A stretch of 38,364 bases of DNA, taken from assembly GCF_900111155.1 (NCBI RefSeq), contig NZ_FOGG01000043.1, positions 2,085-40,448 of the forward strand, read 5' to 3'. A program made the translations under genes and the position numbers. Below, piece after piece: positions 14,874 to 23,831 of this stretch; the stretch's first letter is position 1; each line of letters begins with the position of its first letter. Under the pieces are notes generated by a model. The model worked only from the letters and a program-made list of their open reading frames with translations, was not told the DNA's origin and made no database searches. Source of the stretch: Pedobacter rhizosphaerae. GTDB lineage: Bacteria; Bacteroidota; Bacteroidia; Sphingobacteriales; Sphingobacteriaceae.

Positions 14874-16262
14874 TTACAAATGGATCACTTCTCCGTAAGC
14901 ATCAGCGGCAGCTTCCATAATGGCTTCACTCATGGTAGGGTGTGGGTGAACAGATTTGATCATTTCATGACCAGTAGTTTCCAATTTACGGGCTACTACA
15001 ATTTCAGCAATCATTTCTGTTACATTAGCACCAATCATGTGTGCACCTAATAATTCGCCGTATTTAGCATCGAAGATCAATTTTACGAAACCGTCTTTAG
15101 CACCTGCAGCGCTAGCTTTACCTGAGGCAGAGAATGGGAATTTACCAATTTTCAATTCGTATCCAGCTGCTTTTGCTGCTTTTTCAGTGTAACCAACAGA
15201 TGCGATTTCAGGAGTACAATAAGTACATCCCGGAATATTGTTATAATCTAAAGGCTCTACATGCTGACCAGCAATTTTCTCTACACAGATAATACCTTCA
15301 GCAGATGCTACGTGAGCTAAGGCTTGTCCACCAACAACATCCCCGATTGCGTAGTATCCTTTAACCGAAGTGTTATAGAATTCGTCAGTAACGATTTTAC
15401 CCTTATCTGTTTTGATTCCAACCTCTTCTAAACCAATGTTTTCGATGTTGGCTACAATTCCTGCTGCAGAAAGTACGATGTCAGCTTCGATAGTTTGCAT
15501 GCCTGAAGCTGTTTTTACTGAAACTTTGCAGCCAGCACCGCTCGTGTCAACAGATTCAACACTAGCAGAAGTCATTACATCAATACCAACTTTTTTCAAG
15601 CTGCGTAACAATTGCTTAGAAACGTCTTCATCTTCTACAGGAACAACGTTCTCCATAAATTCAACAATGGTTACTTTACTGCCCATAGTTGCGTAAAAAT
15701 ACGCAAATTCCACACCAATAGCACCAGAACCTACTACTACCATACTTTTTGGTAATTCAGGAAGTACCATGGCCTGGCGGTAACCGATAATTTTTTTACC
15801 GTCCTGCTTTAGGTTAGGAAGCTCTCTAGAACGCGCACCAGTGGCTATAATAATATTTTTGGCAGATAATTCTTTAGTAGAACCGTCAGCACCTTTAACT
15901 TCTAGTTTGTTACCCGGTTTTACTTTTCCGGTACCCATAATAACCTCAATCTTGTTCTTTTTCATCAAGAATTGAACGCCTTTACTCATACCATCAGCAA
16001 CACCACGGCTACGTTTTACAACAGCTGCGAAATCAGCAGTAGCTTCTGCAGTAGTAATACCGTAATCTGCAGCATGGTTGATGTATTCAAAAACCTGAGC
16101 GCTTTTTAATAGTGCCTTAGTAGGGATACATCCCCAGTTTAAACAAATACCGCCTAAAGATTCGCGCTCTACAATTGCAGTTTTTAAACCCAATTGTGAA
16201 GCTCTGATCGCAGCTACATAACCTCCAGGGCCGCTGCCTAAAACAATAACGTCGTAATTCAT
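14874..16262 (-). CDS. lpdA: Dihydrolipoyl dehydrogenase (E3)
   Basis: A 462-residue FAD enzyme that reoxidises dihydrolipoamide in 2-oxo-acid dehydrogenase complexes and glycine cleavage. The FAD motif VLGSGPGGYVAA is at residues 7-18. The redox disulfide is in GGICLNWGCIPTKALL (Cys40 and Cys45). The NAD motif VVVGSGAIGVEFAYFYA lies in the middle, and the catalytic dyad is in HPHPTMSEA (His441, Glu446). Length is normal. It stands alone on the minus strand, with no E1 or E2 gene nearby, so it is probably shared among complexes. Confidence 0.97.
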   Translation of the reverse strand: MNYDVIVLGSGPGGYVAAIRASQLGLKTAIVERESLGGICLNWGCIPTKALLKSAQVFEYINHAADYGITTAEATADFAAVVKRSRGVADGMSKGVQFLMKKNKIEVIMGTGKVKPGNKLEVKGADGSTKELSAKNIIIATGARSRELPNLKQDGKKIIGYRQAMVLPELPKSMVVVGSGAIGVEFAYFYATMGSKVTIVEFMENVVPVEDEDVSKQLLRSLKKVGIDVMTSASVESVDTSGAGCKVSVKTASGMQTIEADIVLSAAGIVANIENIGLEEVGIKTDKGKIVTDEFYNTSVKGYYAIGDVVGGQALAHVASAEGIICVEKIAGQHVEPLDYNNIPGCTYCTPEIASVGYTEKAAKAAGYELKIGKFPFSASGKASAAGAKDGFVKLIFDAKYGELLGAHMIGANVTEMIAEIVVARKLETTGHEMIKSVHPHPTMSEAIMEAAADAYGEVIHL

Positions 16263-16943
16263 ATCTATTTAAAGAAATTTGCTTTTAATTGTTTTGTGTT
16301 TCCTGTAACCTTCGGGTGAAGAAGTCTCTGTTTTAACAGATTTATCTCGCCGCCACTTTTCAATATAGGCATTACAAAATTGTTCGGGCACCGAGCCCAT
16401 TACAATTGCCAAAACTAAAAAAAAAATGTTAATTCAGTTAGATAATCTAAACTATACTGATTTATTCCACCAAAATTTACAAATCATAAGTATTTAACTT
16501 AAAAAAAAGCTTATTTCAGGAGTAGAACAAATCATATTTTTTATAAAATACCGCAGGGTGTATCTTTTGCTGTTGCAAAAAGCCAAAAACAAATTTAATT
16601 TTTACACTATAAATCGTCATCAATGTTTATATCTGATTTTATGACATTTAAATGAATCATTTACTAATGAATTGTAAGATTAATAAGAGAACGCCTGTCT
16701 TTTTTATTAAAATAGTATTTTTTTACTCAGATGATTGCCTAATTCAAATCGATGTAGGCAAGTTGTTGGTAAAGTGTGGGTTATCACATTAACCTAAAGG
16801 TGTTAAATGTGGAAAAGTTTTACTCGGCTTAACAGTAATTTAATATTGGATGTTAAAATGTGTTAAATTTTTATGGGTACATTTGCAGCGATAAAATCAC
16901 TAGATTATTATTCAACAACAAAAAAACAATTAAAAAACAAAGT
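16263..16943. promoter_or_regulatory. Intergenic region with probable promoter for the Oar-like receptor
   Basis: These 680 bases between divergent lpdA and the receptor hold no gene I can support. On the plus strand TACATTTG at 16878-16885 matches the Bacteroidota -7 consensus. It would give an A-rich leader of about 50 nt before ATG 16944, which is typical of highly expressed genes in this phylum. I found no good -33 TTTG at the expected distance. The stretch 16800-16870 contains several copies of TGTTAAA. Confidence 0.45.
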
Positions 16944-19900
16944 ATGAAGAAATCTTTACTTTTAAGATTATTTCTTGTTATTGTAGCTTTAGTAGGTATT
17001 ACTGCGGGTGTTAATGCGCAGGTAACTACTTCGTCTATGACAGGAACAATTAAGGACGGAAAAGGCGTATTGCCTGGCGCTAGTGTTAAGGCTACGCACA
17101 CCCCATCGGGTAGTGTTTACACCGCCTCGGCTAACAATGACGGTCGTTTTACGATTGCTAATGCTCGTGTAGGTGGCCCTTATACAGTTGAAATTTCATT
17201 TGTGGGATACTCTCCTGAAAAGATCAATGATGTTTACTTGAAATTAGGAGACGCTACTGTATTAAACATCGTTCTTAACGATAATTCTCAGCTATTAAGT
17301 GATGTTGTAATTAAAGGAACTGCATCAGCTAGTAAATCAAAAACAGGTTTAGCAACGGCTATTTCTCGTAAGCAAATCGAAGAACTACCTGCCATTTCTC
17401 GTAGTGTAACTGATTTGACGAGATTAACTCCGCAATCAAGTTCTGCCGGAAACGGGTTTTCTTTTGCAGGAAGAAATGCATTGTTTAACTCATTGACTTT
17501 AGACGGAGCACAATTAAATAATGTGTTCGGTTTGTCTTCTTTACCTGGTGGACAGACAGGAGCGCAACCATTTACACTTGATGCATTAGACGAGTTGCAG
17601 ATTAACCTCGCACCTTATGATGTAAAACAAAGTGGATTTACTGGTGCAGGTGTAAATGCGGTTACTAAATCTGGAACAAACAAGTACTCAGGCTCAATTT
17701 ATACCTATTATAAAAACCAAAATCTTCAAGGTTATGAAGTAGGGGATACTAAATTGACAAAAGGTCCTGGTGATGCTTTTGCAAATAAACAATTTGGTTT
17801 CAGATTAGGTGGTCCAATCGTTAAGAATAAATTATTTTTCTTTGTAAACGGAGAGATCAGCAGAAGAGTTGCTCCCGCAACTACTTTACAAGTTGATAGG
17901 GGTGGCCCAAAAAATGCTAGTACCTCAAGAGTAACCTACGCTGATATGTTAACAGTTAAAGATCTGGTACAATCTAGATTTGGTTATGATGCAGGTGAAA
18001 TTGATGGCTACAGTAATCAAACCGAAGCTAACAATATCACCGCTAGATTAGATTGGAATATTAATGATCAGCATAGATTAACGGTAAGATATAACTACTT
18101 AAACTCTTTTGATGATAAGGCGCCGAGTGGTTCTGGTTCTCGTAATGGTAGAGGGCCAAGTACACAATCGATGATTTTCTCAAACTTAAGATATAAGCAG
18201 TACAATAATTTAAATTCAATCACTGCAGAATTAAACTCCAGATTTGGAAATAGATTCGCAAATAACTTGCAGTTAGTTTATTCTGCTTTCCGTGATTATA
18301 GACAACAAAGCGGAGGAGCATTTCCACTTGTAGATATTGAGGATGGAAGCGGAAATAATTATATTTCATTAGGTGCTGAGCCATTTAGTGGTCTAAACAG
18401 ACTAAACCAAGATATTTATACTTTAAATGAAAATTTTAATATTTTTGCCGGTAATCATACCATTACTTTGGGTGGTACATTGGGATACCAAAAGTTCGCT
18501 AATGCTTTCGCTCAGTTTTACAGTGGTCAGTTTAGATATAGAAGCTTATCTGATTTTATCGCTGCTGCTAACGGCAATACTTCAATCGTTCCATTACAGT
18601 ATCAGTTAACTTATTCTGCTGATGCTTCAAATCCTTCACCTTATGCTATTTTCAGTCAAATGCCAGTAGCATTTTATGCACAGGACGAATGGTATGTAAA
18701 ACCTAATTTTAAATTGTCATACGGCTTAAGACTTGACTTGCCAATTTATACAGCAGACATTCCATCTAATCCAAAAGTAACCGCGGCTACCTTTAGAGAT
18801 GGTGAAAAACTAGATGTTGGTCAGTTACCGAAAACTCAGATTTTGTTCTCTCCTAGATTTGGATTTAACTGGGATGTGATGAGTGACTCTAAATTAATCA
18901 TTCGTGGAGGTTCTGGAATTTTTACAGGTGCTTCAACAGGTGTGTGGTTAACCAATCAAGCAGGTAATACTGGGTTAATGTTTGGATCTGATTTGTTAAC
19001 TAATCCAACAAATCGTCCATTCAATCCTAACCCTTCAGCTTATATTCCTTCTAACGTAAATATTCCTTCAACGTTTGCAATCAACCTAACTGCTCCAAAC
19101 TTCAAGCTACCTCAAGTATGGAGATCTAGTTTAGCTTTTGATTATAAATTGCCAGGAGGAATTTTAGCTACAATTGAAGGTATGTATACCAAATCAATTA
19201 ACGAGATCTATCACAGAAATGCTAACCTTGTTAATCCAGCTGGAAATTATTCAGGTAGTGGAGATACAAGACCTTATTTCCCAGGTGTAACAGCATCAGC
19301 TAATGCAAGTGCAGCTCCTAACAGAGTGAATTCATTTTTGACTAATGCAATTGTTTTAGATAACACGAATCAAGGTTATGCTTACAATGTAACTGCTCAA
19401 TTGCAAAAGAAATTTGGAACATTTGCTGATGTAATGGTAGCCTATACTAGAAGTGATGCAAGAGATATAACATCTAATCCAGGTTCTCAAGCTAATTCGG
19501 CATATTCAGGAAATCCAATTGTTGGTGATCCAAATGTTCCAACTTTAGCTTACAGCAGCTTTGTTGTTAAAAATCGTATTATCGCATCAGTTAACTTTAA
19601 CTTCAAGATAATTCCTCATTCAACAACATCTTTAGGTTTTATATATGAAGGTGCTCCTTATGGTGATACTTTCGGAAACACCAGATTCTCTTATCAAGCA
19701 GGTGATGTAAATGGTGATGGTAATTCAAATGACTTGATGTATGTACCGAAAGATATCAATGATATTCAATTACAAGCTATTACAGGATCAAATGCAGAAT
19801 CTGTTGCTTCGCAATGGGCAAGATTGGATCAGTATATTAATCAGGATAAGTACTTAAGTACAATTAGAGGTCAATATAGTGAGAGAAACGGTGCTGAATA

Positions 19901-20207
19901 CCCTTGGGCAAACCGTGTAGATGTTAGAATTATGCAAGAAATTCGTACATTATTCGGTAAGGAAAATGGTAACAGGTTCCAGTTGAGTATGGATATCATC
20001 AACTTTGGCAATTTAATCAACAAAGATTGGGGATTAACTAAAATTCCTAACCTTACCACCCCTGTGGTATTCCAAGGAAGAGATGCTGCTACAGGCAGAC
20101 CAAAGTATACTGTTAATCAAAATTTAACAAATAGTACTTTTAGAGATAATACAAACTTTGCTTCAAGATATCAAATCCAAATTGGTGCAAGATATCTATT
20201 CAATTAA
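16944..20207 (+). CDS. Oar-like TonB-dependent outer-membrane receptor
   Basis: A 1087-residue protein. The signal peptide MKKSLLLRLFLVIVALVG ends near NAQ (26). A carboxypeptidase-regulatory-like domain follows (about 35-115: TGTIKDGKGVLPGASVKA, then FTIANARVGGPYTVEISFVG). The plug domain begins around LATAISRKQIEELPAISRS. The long barrel has aromatic alternating strands and ends YQIQIGARYLFN, a normal C-terminal strand. This pattern matches the Oar (OmpA-related, TonB-dependent) family, not the SusC group, and no SusD gene follows. The frame extends upstream to a GTG at 16860, but the ATG at 16944 begins the signal peptide. The substrate is unknown. A strong terminator follows at 20234. Confidence 0.9.
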   Translation: MKKSLLLRLFLVIVALVGITAGVNAQVTTSSMTGTIKDGKGVLPGASVKATHTPSGSVYTASANNDGRFTIANARVGGPYTVEISFVGYSPEKINDVYLKLGDATVLNIVLNDNSQLLSDVVIKGTASASKSKTGLATAISRKQIEELPAISRSVTDLTRLTPQSSSAGNGFSFAGRNALFNSLTLDGAQLNNVFGLSSLPGGQTGAQPFTLDALDELQINLAPYDVKQSGFTGAGVNAVTKSGTNKYSGSIYTYYKNQNLQGYEVGDTKLTKGPGDAFANKQFGFRLGGPIVKNKLFFFVNGEISRRVAPATTLQVDRGGPKNASTSRVTYADMLTVKDLVQSRFGYDAGEIDGYSNQTEANNITARLDWNINDQHRLTVRYNYLNSFDDKAPSGSGSRNGRGPSTQSMIFSNLRYKQYNNLNSITAELNSRFGNRFANNLQLVYSAFRDYRQQSGGAFPLVDIEDGSGNNYISLGAEPFSGLNRLNQDIYTLNENFNIFAGNHTITLGGTLGYQKFANAFAQFYSGQFRYRSLSDFIAAANGNTSIVPLQYQLTYSADASNPSPYAIFSQMPVAFYAQDEWYVKPNFKLSYGLRLDLPIYTADIPSNPKVTAATFRDGEKLDVGQLPKTQILFSPRFGFNWDVMSDSKLIIRGGSGIFTGASTGVWLTNQAGNTGLMFGSDLLTNPTNRPFNPNPSAYIPSNVNIPSTFAINLTAPNFKLPQVWRSSLAFDYKLPGGILATIEGMYTKSINEIYHRNANLVNPAGNYSGSGDTRPYFPGVTASANASAAPNRVNSFLTNAIVLDNTNQGYAYNVTAQLQKKFGTFADVMVAYTRSDARDITSNPGSQANSAYSGNPIVGDPNVPTLAYSSFVVKNRIIASVNFNFKIIPHSTTSLGFIYEGAPYGDTFGNTRFSYQAGDVNGDGNSNDLMYVPKDINDIQLQAITGSNAESVASQWARLDQYINQDKYLSTIRGQYSERNGAEYPWANRVDVRIMQEIRTLFGKENGNRFQLSMDIINFGNLINKDWGLTKIPNLTTPVVFQGRDAATGRPKYTVNQNLTNSTFRDNTNFASRYQIQIGARYLFN

Positions 20208-20233
20208 CTTGTTAATCAGTTAAATATAATACT

Positions 20234-20267
20234 AAAAATAGGGAGCTCATTTGAGCTCCCTATTTTT
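20234..20267 (+). terminator. Strong intrinsic terminator after the Oar-like receptor
   Basis: GGGAGCTCA (20241-20249) pairs exactly with TGAGCTCCC (20252-20260). The stem is extended by flanking A and T runs (AAAAATA on the left, TATTTTT on the right). It lies 27 nt after the stop. Because of the A run on the left it could also stop minus-strand transcripts from the convergent sigma factor gene. Confidence 0.9.
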
Positions 20268-20441
20268 GTATAGTCAAACTTAAAATAACAGCTTTAAGTT
20301 TTGTGACTAGATATGTAGCCGAATATCCGGTTCTTAATATGGTTAAGGTTATATGCTTATGTTTTTTACCATATAAGCCACATAAGAATATTATAGCTAA
20401 GCTATAGCTATTGGTTAAAAACGATATTAATCTGTCTTCGA

Positions 20442-20963
20442 TTAAAATACCTCAGCGTATTGAGTATACGTTTTAAGATATTTTTTTAGCATTTCCCTGG
20501 CTACGTGAATCCTGGTTTTAACAGTGCCTAAAGGTATTTGAAGCTTATCTGCAATTTCATGGTATTTGTAGCCCTCAAAGTAGTTTATAAAGGGAATACT
20601 GTATACTTCAGGTACATGAGCCAGTGCCTTTTGGATATCGTCGATGACCAGTTTACTCAGGCAAGTATTTCGCTCAGCACTGTACATCAGGTTACTGGAA
20701 GATATGTTTTCTTCCTGAGATACCAATGTCTTTTCTTTTGCGGCTTTTCTATAGTTATTAATGAAAGTGTTTTTCATAATTACAAATAGCCAACCTTTAA
20801 AATTAGTTCCCTCCTTAAAATTTTTATAGAAACGAATAGCTTTGAGCATGGTGTCCTGCACAAGGTCATTTGCATCTTCAATGTCTTTAGTAAAATTTAA
20901 AGCATGTGCTCTTAGCGACAGGGAATGGTTGTTAACCAGTTGGTTAAATTCAAGCTGTGTCAT
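20442..20963 (-). CDS. ECF-family RNA polymerase sigma factor
   Basis: A 173-residue sigma-70 family protein with only regions 2 and 4. Region 2 (about 10-75) includes DANDLVQDTMLKAIRFYKNF and GWLFVIMKNTFINNYRKA. Region 4 (about 108-162) includes VPEVYSIPFINYFEGYKYHEI and LGTVKTRIHVAREMLKKYL, the DNA-recognition helix for the -35 element. It starts at ATG 20963. No anti-sigma gene is adjacent; the gene is convergent with the Oar-like receptor and stands alone, so the regulating signal is not visible. Groups of this type in Bacteroidota often control envelope or stress genes. Confidence 0.93.
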   Translation of the reverse strand: MTQLEFNQLVNNHSLSLRAHALNFTKDIEDANDLVQDTMLKAIRFYKNFKEGTNFKGWLFVIMKNTFINNYRKAAKEKTLVSQEENISSSNLMYSAERNTCLSKLVIDDIQKALAHVPEVYSIPFINYFEGYKYHEIADKLQIPLGTVKTRIHVAREMLKKYLKTYTQYAEVF

Positions 20964-21327
20964 AATATTTTAGTTAGGATGATGTGTACTAGAACGCACA
21001 ATCACTATACCAATTTAGTAGACATTAATCGCAGATAGTTTCCGGAATTGGTTCATTTTCAGTACTAAAAATGTATACAGTACAGTATTTTGACAGATAA
21101 AAAGATATGTCATTTTTTGATTTAGGGTATTTATACGGAAAAGCTGATAAATATCCCGTCAGCTGTTGAACCCATTTGTATACAAACTTAAGAATGAGAC
21201 ACAAAATAGGATACATGTGTTGCTCAATGGTTAAAATATCAATCCATAAAGATTATATTAGTTTACTGTATTTAAAAGAAACCTTTTCTCTACGTTGATG
21301 TTGTTCAGTTAATTGGGGGGATGTGTA
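20964..21327. other. Intergenic region, nothing recognised
   Basis: About 360 AT-rich bases between the divergent sigma factor gene and the small basic protein. A 63-codon open frame on the minus strand has no protein-like features. No promoter match of the TAnnTTTG type was found on the plus strand; the region presumably carries promoters for both flanking genes. Confidence 0.4.
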
Positions 21328-21498
21328 ATGGTCAATAAAACAGTCAAAAAAGCAAAAAAAGGTAATCAAGCTACTGCTAAAAAATCAATTACTGAGCGAG
21401 AGCTACGTACTGATGAACCGCTTTGCGAAAAAGATCAGGTGAAGCAAGCAGAAGAAGCATTAAGGAGGCGAATTGAAAAAGGTAACCAAAATAATTAA
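21328..21498 (+). CDS. Small charged protein, 56 aa
   Basis: A 56-residue hydrophilic protein rich in Lys, Glu and Gln, with no membrane segment. An N-terminal basic part (VNKTVKKAKKGNQATAKK) is followed by an acidic-basic helical part (QVKQAEEALRRRIEKG). The ATG at 21328 has a GGGGGGA purine tract (21315-21321) 6 nt upstream, a rare Shine-Dalgarno-like site in this window; the frame also runs back to a TTG at 21313 inside that tract. It ends 2 nt before the DUF4142 gene, so the two are probably cotranscribed. Function is unknown. Confidence 0.6.
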   Translation: MVNKTVKKAKKGNQATAKKSITERELRTDEPLCEKDQVKQAEEALRRRIEKGNQNN

Positions 21499-21500
21499 CT

Positions 21501-22016
21501 ATGCTCATGAAGAAAATGAAACTAGGTTTGGTAAGTATCATGCTTATTTTATTTTATTCCTGCAAGTCAGATCGATTACAAACTTACGAGATTGAAGATG
21601 CCACATTTGTGTCGATGGTGATTTCTGAACTTGCTTTCCAGGAAAATTTAAATCAGAGATTAGCGCTTACCGATGACCCAGCCTTGGTGCAGTGGAGTAA
21701 AAAACGCAAAGAGAACATACAAAATTATATTAATGAACTGAAATTGAAAACCAATTTAGCTGGTCTTTCTTTGTCAGGAGTAGCATTAACCGTCCAACAA
21801 TTTGAATTAATGAATCAGCTTTCTGAATTGAAGGGATTAGCACTCAAATCATTTCTCCTTAAGCAGTTGGTAAATAGTGATCAGGAAATGATCGGTTTAC
21901 ATGTAAAGGCAATAGGGGCGCGAGGTTTAAAGAATGCTGATTTTCGTGAATGGGCCGATTCAAAGATCAGCTTTTGGCAGTCGCACCTCAATGAAAGCCA
22001 GGTTATTAAGCTTTAA
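21501..22016 (+). CDS. DUF4142-like lipoprotein
   Basis: A 171-residue exported lipoprotein. The signal peptide ends in a lipobox ILFYSC, so Cys21 would be lipidated. The mature part is all-helical and resembles the ferritin-like DUF4142 family: DATFVSMVISELAFQENLNQ, then a helix with NQLSELKGLALKSFLLKQLV, then the DQEMIGLHVKAI segment. Metal ligands of true ferritins are not evident. Such proteins are common near stress genes in Bacteroidota. It starts 2 nt after the small charged protein gene. Confidence 0.75.
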   Translation: MLMKKMKLGLVSIMLILFYSCKSDRLQTYEIEDATFVSMVISELAFQENLNQRLALTDDPALVQWSKKRKENIQNYINELKLKTNLAGLSLSGVALTVQQFELMNQLSELKGLALKSFLLKQLVNSDQEMIGLHVKAIGARGLKNADFREWADSKISFWQSHLNESQVIKL

Positions 22017-22210
22017 AATTGATGGTTAATTGCAGATAATGTACTGCTAGAATCAGATGTTTTAAGTTATTAAATTCGGAATGTCAGCGTTAGGTAAAAT
22101 TTAATTTCTCATTTAAACACTAAAGTACACAAATATCCCGTTTGTATATGTACATTACATATTATTGGTTAATAACTACTGGCCGTACTCAGGTAAGGCA
22201 TAACATAGAA

Positions 22211-22237
22211 AGTAATCATTAGAATGGTTACTTTTTT
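22211..22237 (+). terminator. Probable intrinsic terminator
   Basis: AGTAATCA (22211-22218) pairs with TGGTTACT (22225-22232) with one G-T wobble, loop of six bases, followed by six T (22232-22237). It would end the transcript of the DUF4142 lipoprotein, about 200 nt after its stop. Confidence 0.5.
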
Positions 22238-22251
22238 CATTTTTTAGCACT

Positions 22252-22365
22252 ATGGATAACAACAGAATTGAATTGATTTTAGGAATTGCCTTTTGTTTGG
22301 CAGGTTTTTTCGTGTTTTATTTAATTTTCAGGGCCGACAATCAAAAGGATGGAGAACGAAGATGA
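22252..22365 (+). CDS. Small single-span membrane peptide, 37 aa
   Basis: The ATG at 22252 opens a 37-codon frame ending at TGA 22363-22365. Residues 1-7 are polar (MDNNRIE), residues 8-26 are a hydrophobic helix (LILGIAFCLAGFFVFYLIF), and the tail RADNQKDGERR is charged. This is the classic layout of a small membrane protein with the basic end in the cytoplasm. It lies just after a probable terminator, so it would need its own promoter, which I did not find. It may be chance, but the composition is far from random for such AT-rich DNA. Confidence 0.45.
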   Translation: MDNNRIELILGIAFCLAGFFVFYLIFRADNQKDGERR

Positions 22366-22415
22366 GTTGATTAATTGCTTAGTTACTAAAAACGAATTAA
22401 ATTCTGATGAACGGA

Positions 22416-22862
22416 TCATTTTTCGGGATTGTTTTCCAATTCATCTAAAATCCGAAGAGTTTTGAGGTCTTTGCTGCCATTGAAGTATTTTTGAAGCAAA
22501 GCTAAAAAAACCGGATCGCTATTGGGAAGTATAGAAAATAAAGTCATACAAGATTTGAGTTTTAAATCGTCGGGACTTCCAAAAATATATTCAACATCTT
22601 TTCCCTGAAGATTGAGTAGCGCAGTGGAAATTTCGATTAATCTACTCCCTAATACACGATGTGCTAAATAGTCTTCTGCTTCTTCCTCATTTTGAATGGC
22701 GTAGTAGTTTGCAGTTTCACTAAGCGCCAAACCCTTAATCTGCGGAAAAATATACCACATCCAATGGCCTTTCTTTTGGCCAGCCTGTATTTCAGTTAAA
22801 GCGATTGCATATTGATTTTTTTGAGCTTCGATAAATCGATCTAATTGGTTATTCTTTTTCAT
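22416..22862 (-). CDS. DUF1810 family protein
   Basis: A 148-residue cytoplasmic protein. It shows the family pattern: LDRFIEAQKNQYAIALTEIQ at the N-terminus, KGHWMWYIFPQIKGLALSE, YYAIQNEEEAEDYLAHRVLG, and LKLKSCMTLFSILP in the second half. The function of DUF1810 proteins is not established. It starts at ATG 22862 and is 81 nt downstream of the NeuD-like acyltransferase gene on the same strand. Confidence 0.88.
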   Translation of the reverse strand: MKKNNQLDRFIEAQKNQYAIALTEIQAGQKKGHWMWYIFPQIKGLALSETANYYAIQNEEEAEDYLAHRVLGSRLIEISTALLNLQGKDVEYIFGSPDDLKLKSCMTLFSILPNSDPVFLALLQKYFNGSKDLKTLRILDELENNPEK

Positions 22863-22943
22863 TAAAACAGCCGTTAAATTGCTAATGAATCTAGAACACC
22901 AGCTAAGTGGCTAATGTTTGATCTATTTAATCAAACATTTTCT

Positions 22944-23603
22944 CTAACGAAATATATTGGTGATCATGGGAATTAGATCCTTCTTAATCTTTGCGGGAAC
23001 TCCTGCTATCATTACATCTGCAGGAACATCTTTTGTTACGCAGGCTCCAGCGGCTATATAAGCGCCCCTCGCCACGGTAATGTTAGGAATAATCGTTGCA
23101 CCAGAACCAATGAAGACATTCTCGCCAATTCTGACATTCCCCGCCAGGGTAACCCCAGGGGAAATTGTAGCGTAGTTTTCAATTACACAATCATGGCTTA
23201 CGGAGCAGTTGGCATTGATAATACAATGGTTGGCAATGCTTACATTCGTATTGATTACACAGTTTGGTGCAATGCAATTGCCTGTTCCGATGGTTATTGA
23301 TGGACTGATATAATTATGGGGGTGAATGACATTAATAAACTGATAACCTTTCTGTTCAAGAAGTTCAATAAATGGCTTTCTTTTCAGGTCACTGAAACCA
23401 GAAATAATTTTAATATCATTTGATGGAGAAACCTGGGTTAGAAAATCTTCAATGAACAGGGTTTGCTGCTCAAATCTGGAATGGTTATTTTGATCTTCCA
23501 CATTAACAATATATCCTTCAATAGAAAAGTTGGGTGTAGCTCCTATATACTCTGACAATTCAGTTGCATGGTTTCCGGCACCAAGAATATATACCTTTGT
23601 CAT
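22944..23603 (-). CDS. NeuD/PglD-family sugar O-acyltransferase
   Basis: A 219-residue acyltransferase. The N-terminal part (1-75) is a PglD_N-like Rossmann domain with VYILGAGNHATELSEYI. The C-terminal part (about 90-210) is a left-handed beta-helix of hexapeptide repeats, for example ISPSITIGTGNCIAPNCVI and ISPGVTLAGNVRIGENVFIG. A likely catalytic histidine is in NCSVSHDCVIE. Family members acetylate amino or hydroxyl groups of nucleotide-linked sugars. No other surface-polysaccharide genes are adjacent, so the substrate is unknown. Confidence 0.88.
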   Translation of the reverse strand: MTKVYILGAGNHATELSEYIGATPNFSIEGYIVNVEDQNNHSRFEQQTLFIEDFLTQVSPSNDIKIISGFSDLKRKPFIELLEQKGYQFINVIHPHNYISPSITIGTGNCIAPNCVINTNVSIANHCIINANCSVSHDCVIENYATISPGVTLAGNVRIGENVFIGSGATIIPNITVARGAYIAAGACVTKDVPADVMIAGVPAKIKKDLIPMITNIFR

Positions 23604-23777
23604 AGGATAGAAAAATTATATTAATGATATAAATTAGACCTTAAAATGCTAAAACGAAAGCTGTGCCGATAGATAGCCAAATTGTATAAGTAAATAGACT
23701 GCTATTCTGCTAAAAGGTTTAATGAGAACGCATTATCAATTTAAACAAAATTTACCATAATTTATTGTTGACAACAA

Positions 23778-23811
23778 AAAAAAAGCCCTCGTCGATTGAT
23801 CGGCGAGGGCT
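23778..23811 (-). terminator. Intrinsic terminator of purM
   Basis: GCCCTCG (23785-23791) pairs with CGAGGGC (23804-23810), extended by a wobble and a CG/CG step inside. An A run at 23776-23784 becomes a U tract on the minus strand. It lies about 20 nt after the purM stop. Confidence 0.9.
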
Positions 23812-23831
23812 GGTACGATTTGTAATTTTAT

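Noticed and set aside
21025..21216. 63-codon open frame on the minus strand
   Set aside because: Odd composition, no promoter or start context, and it lies in the sigma factor's upstream region.
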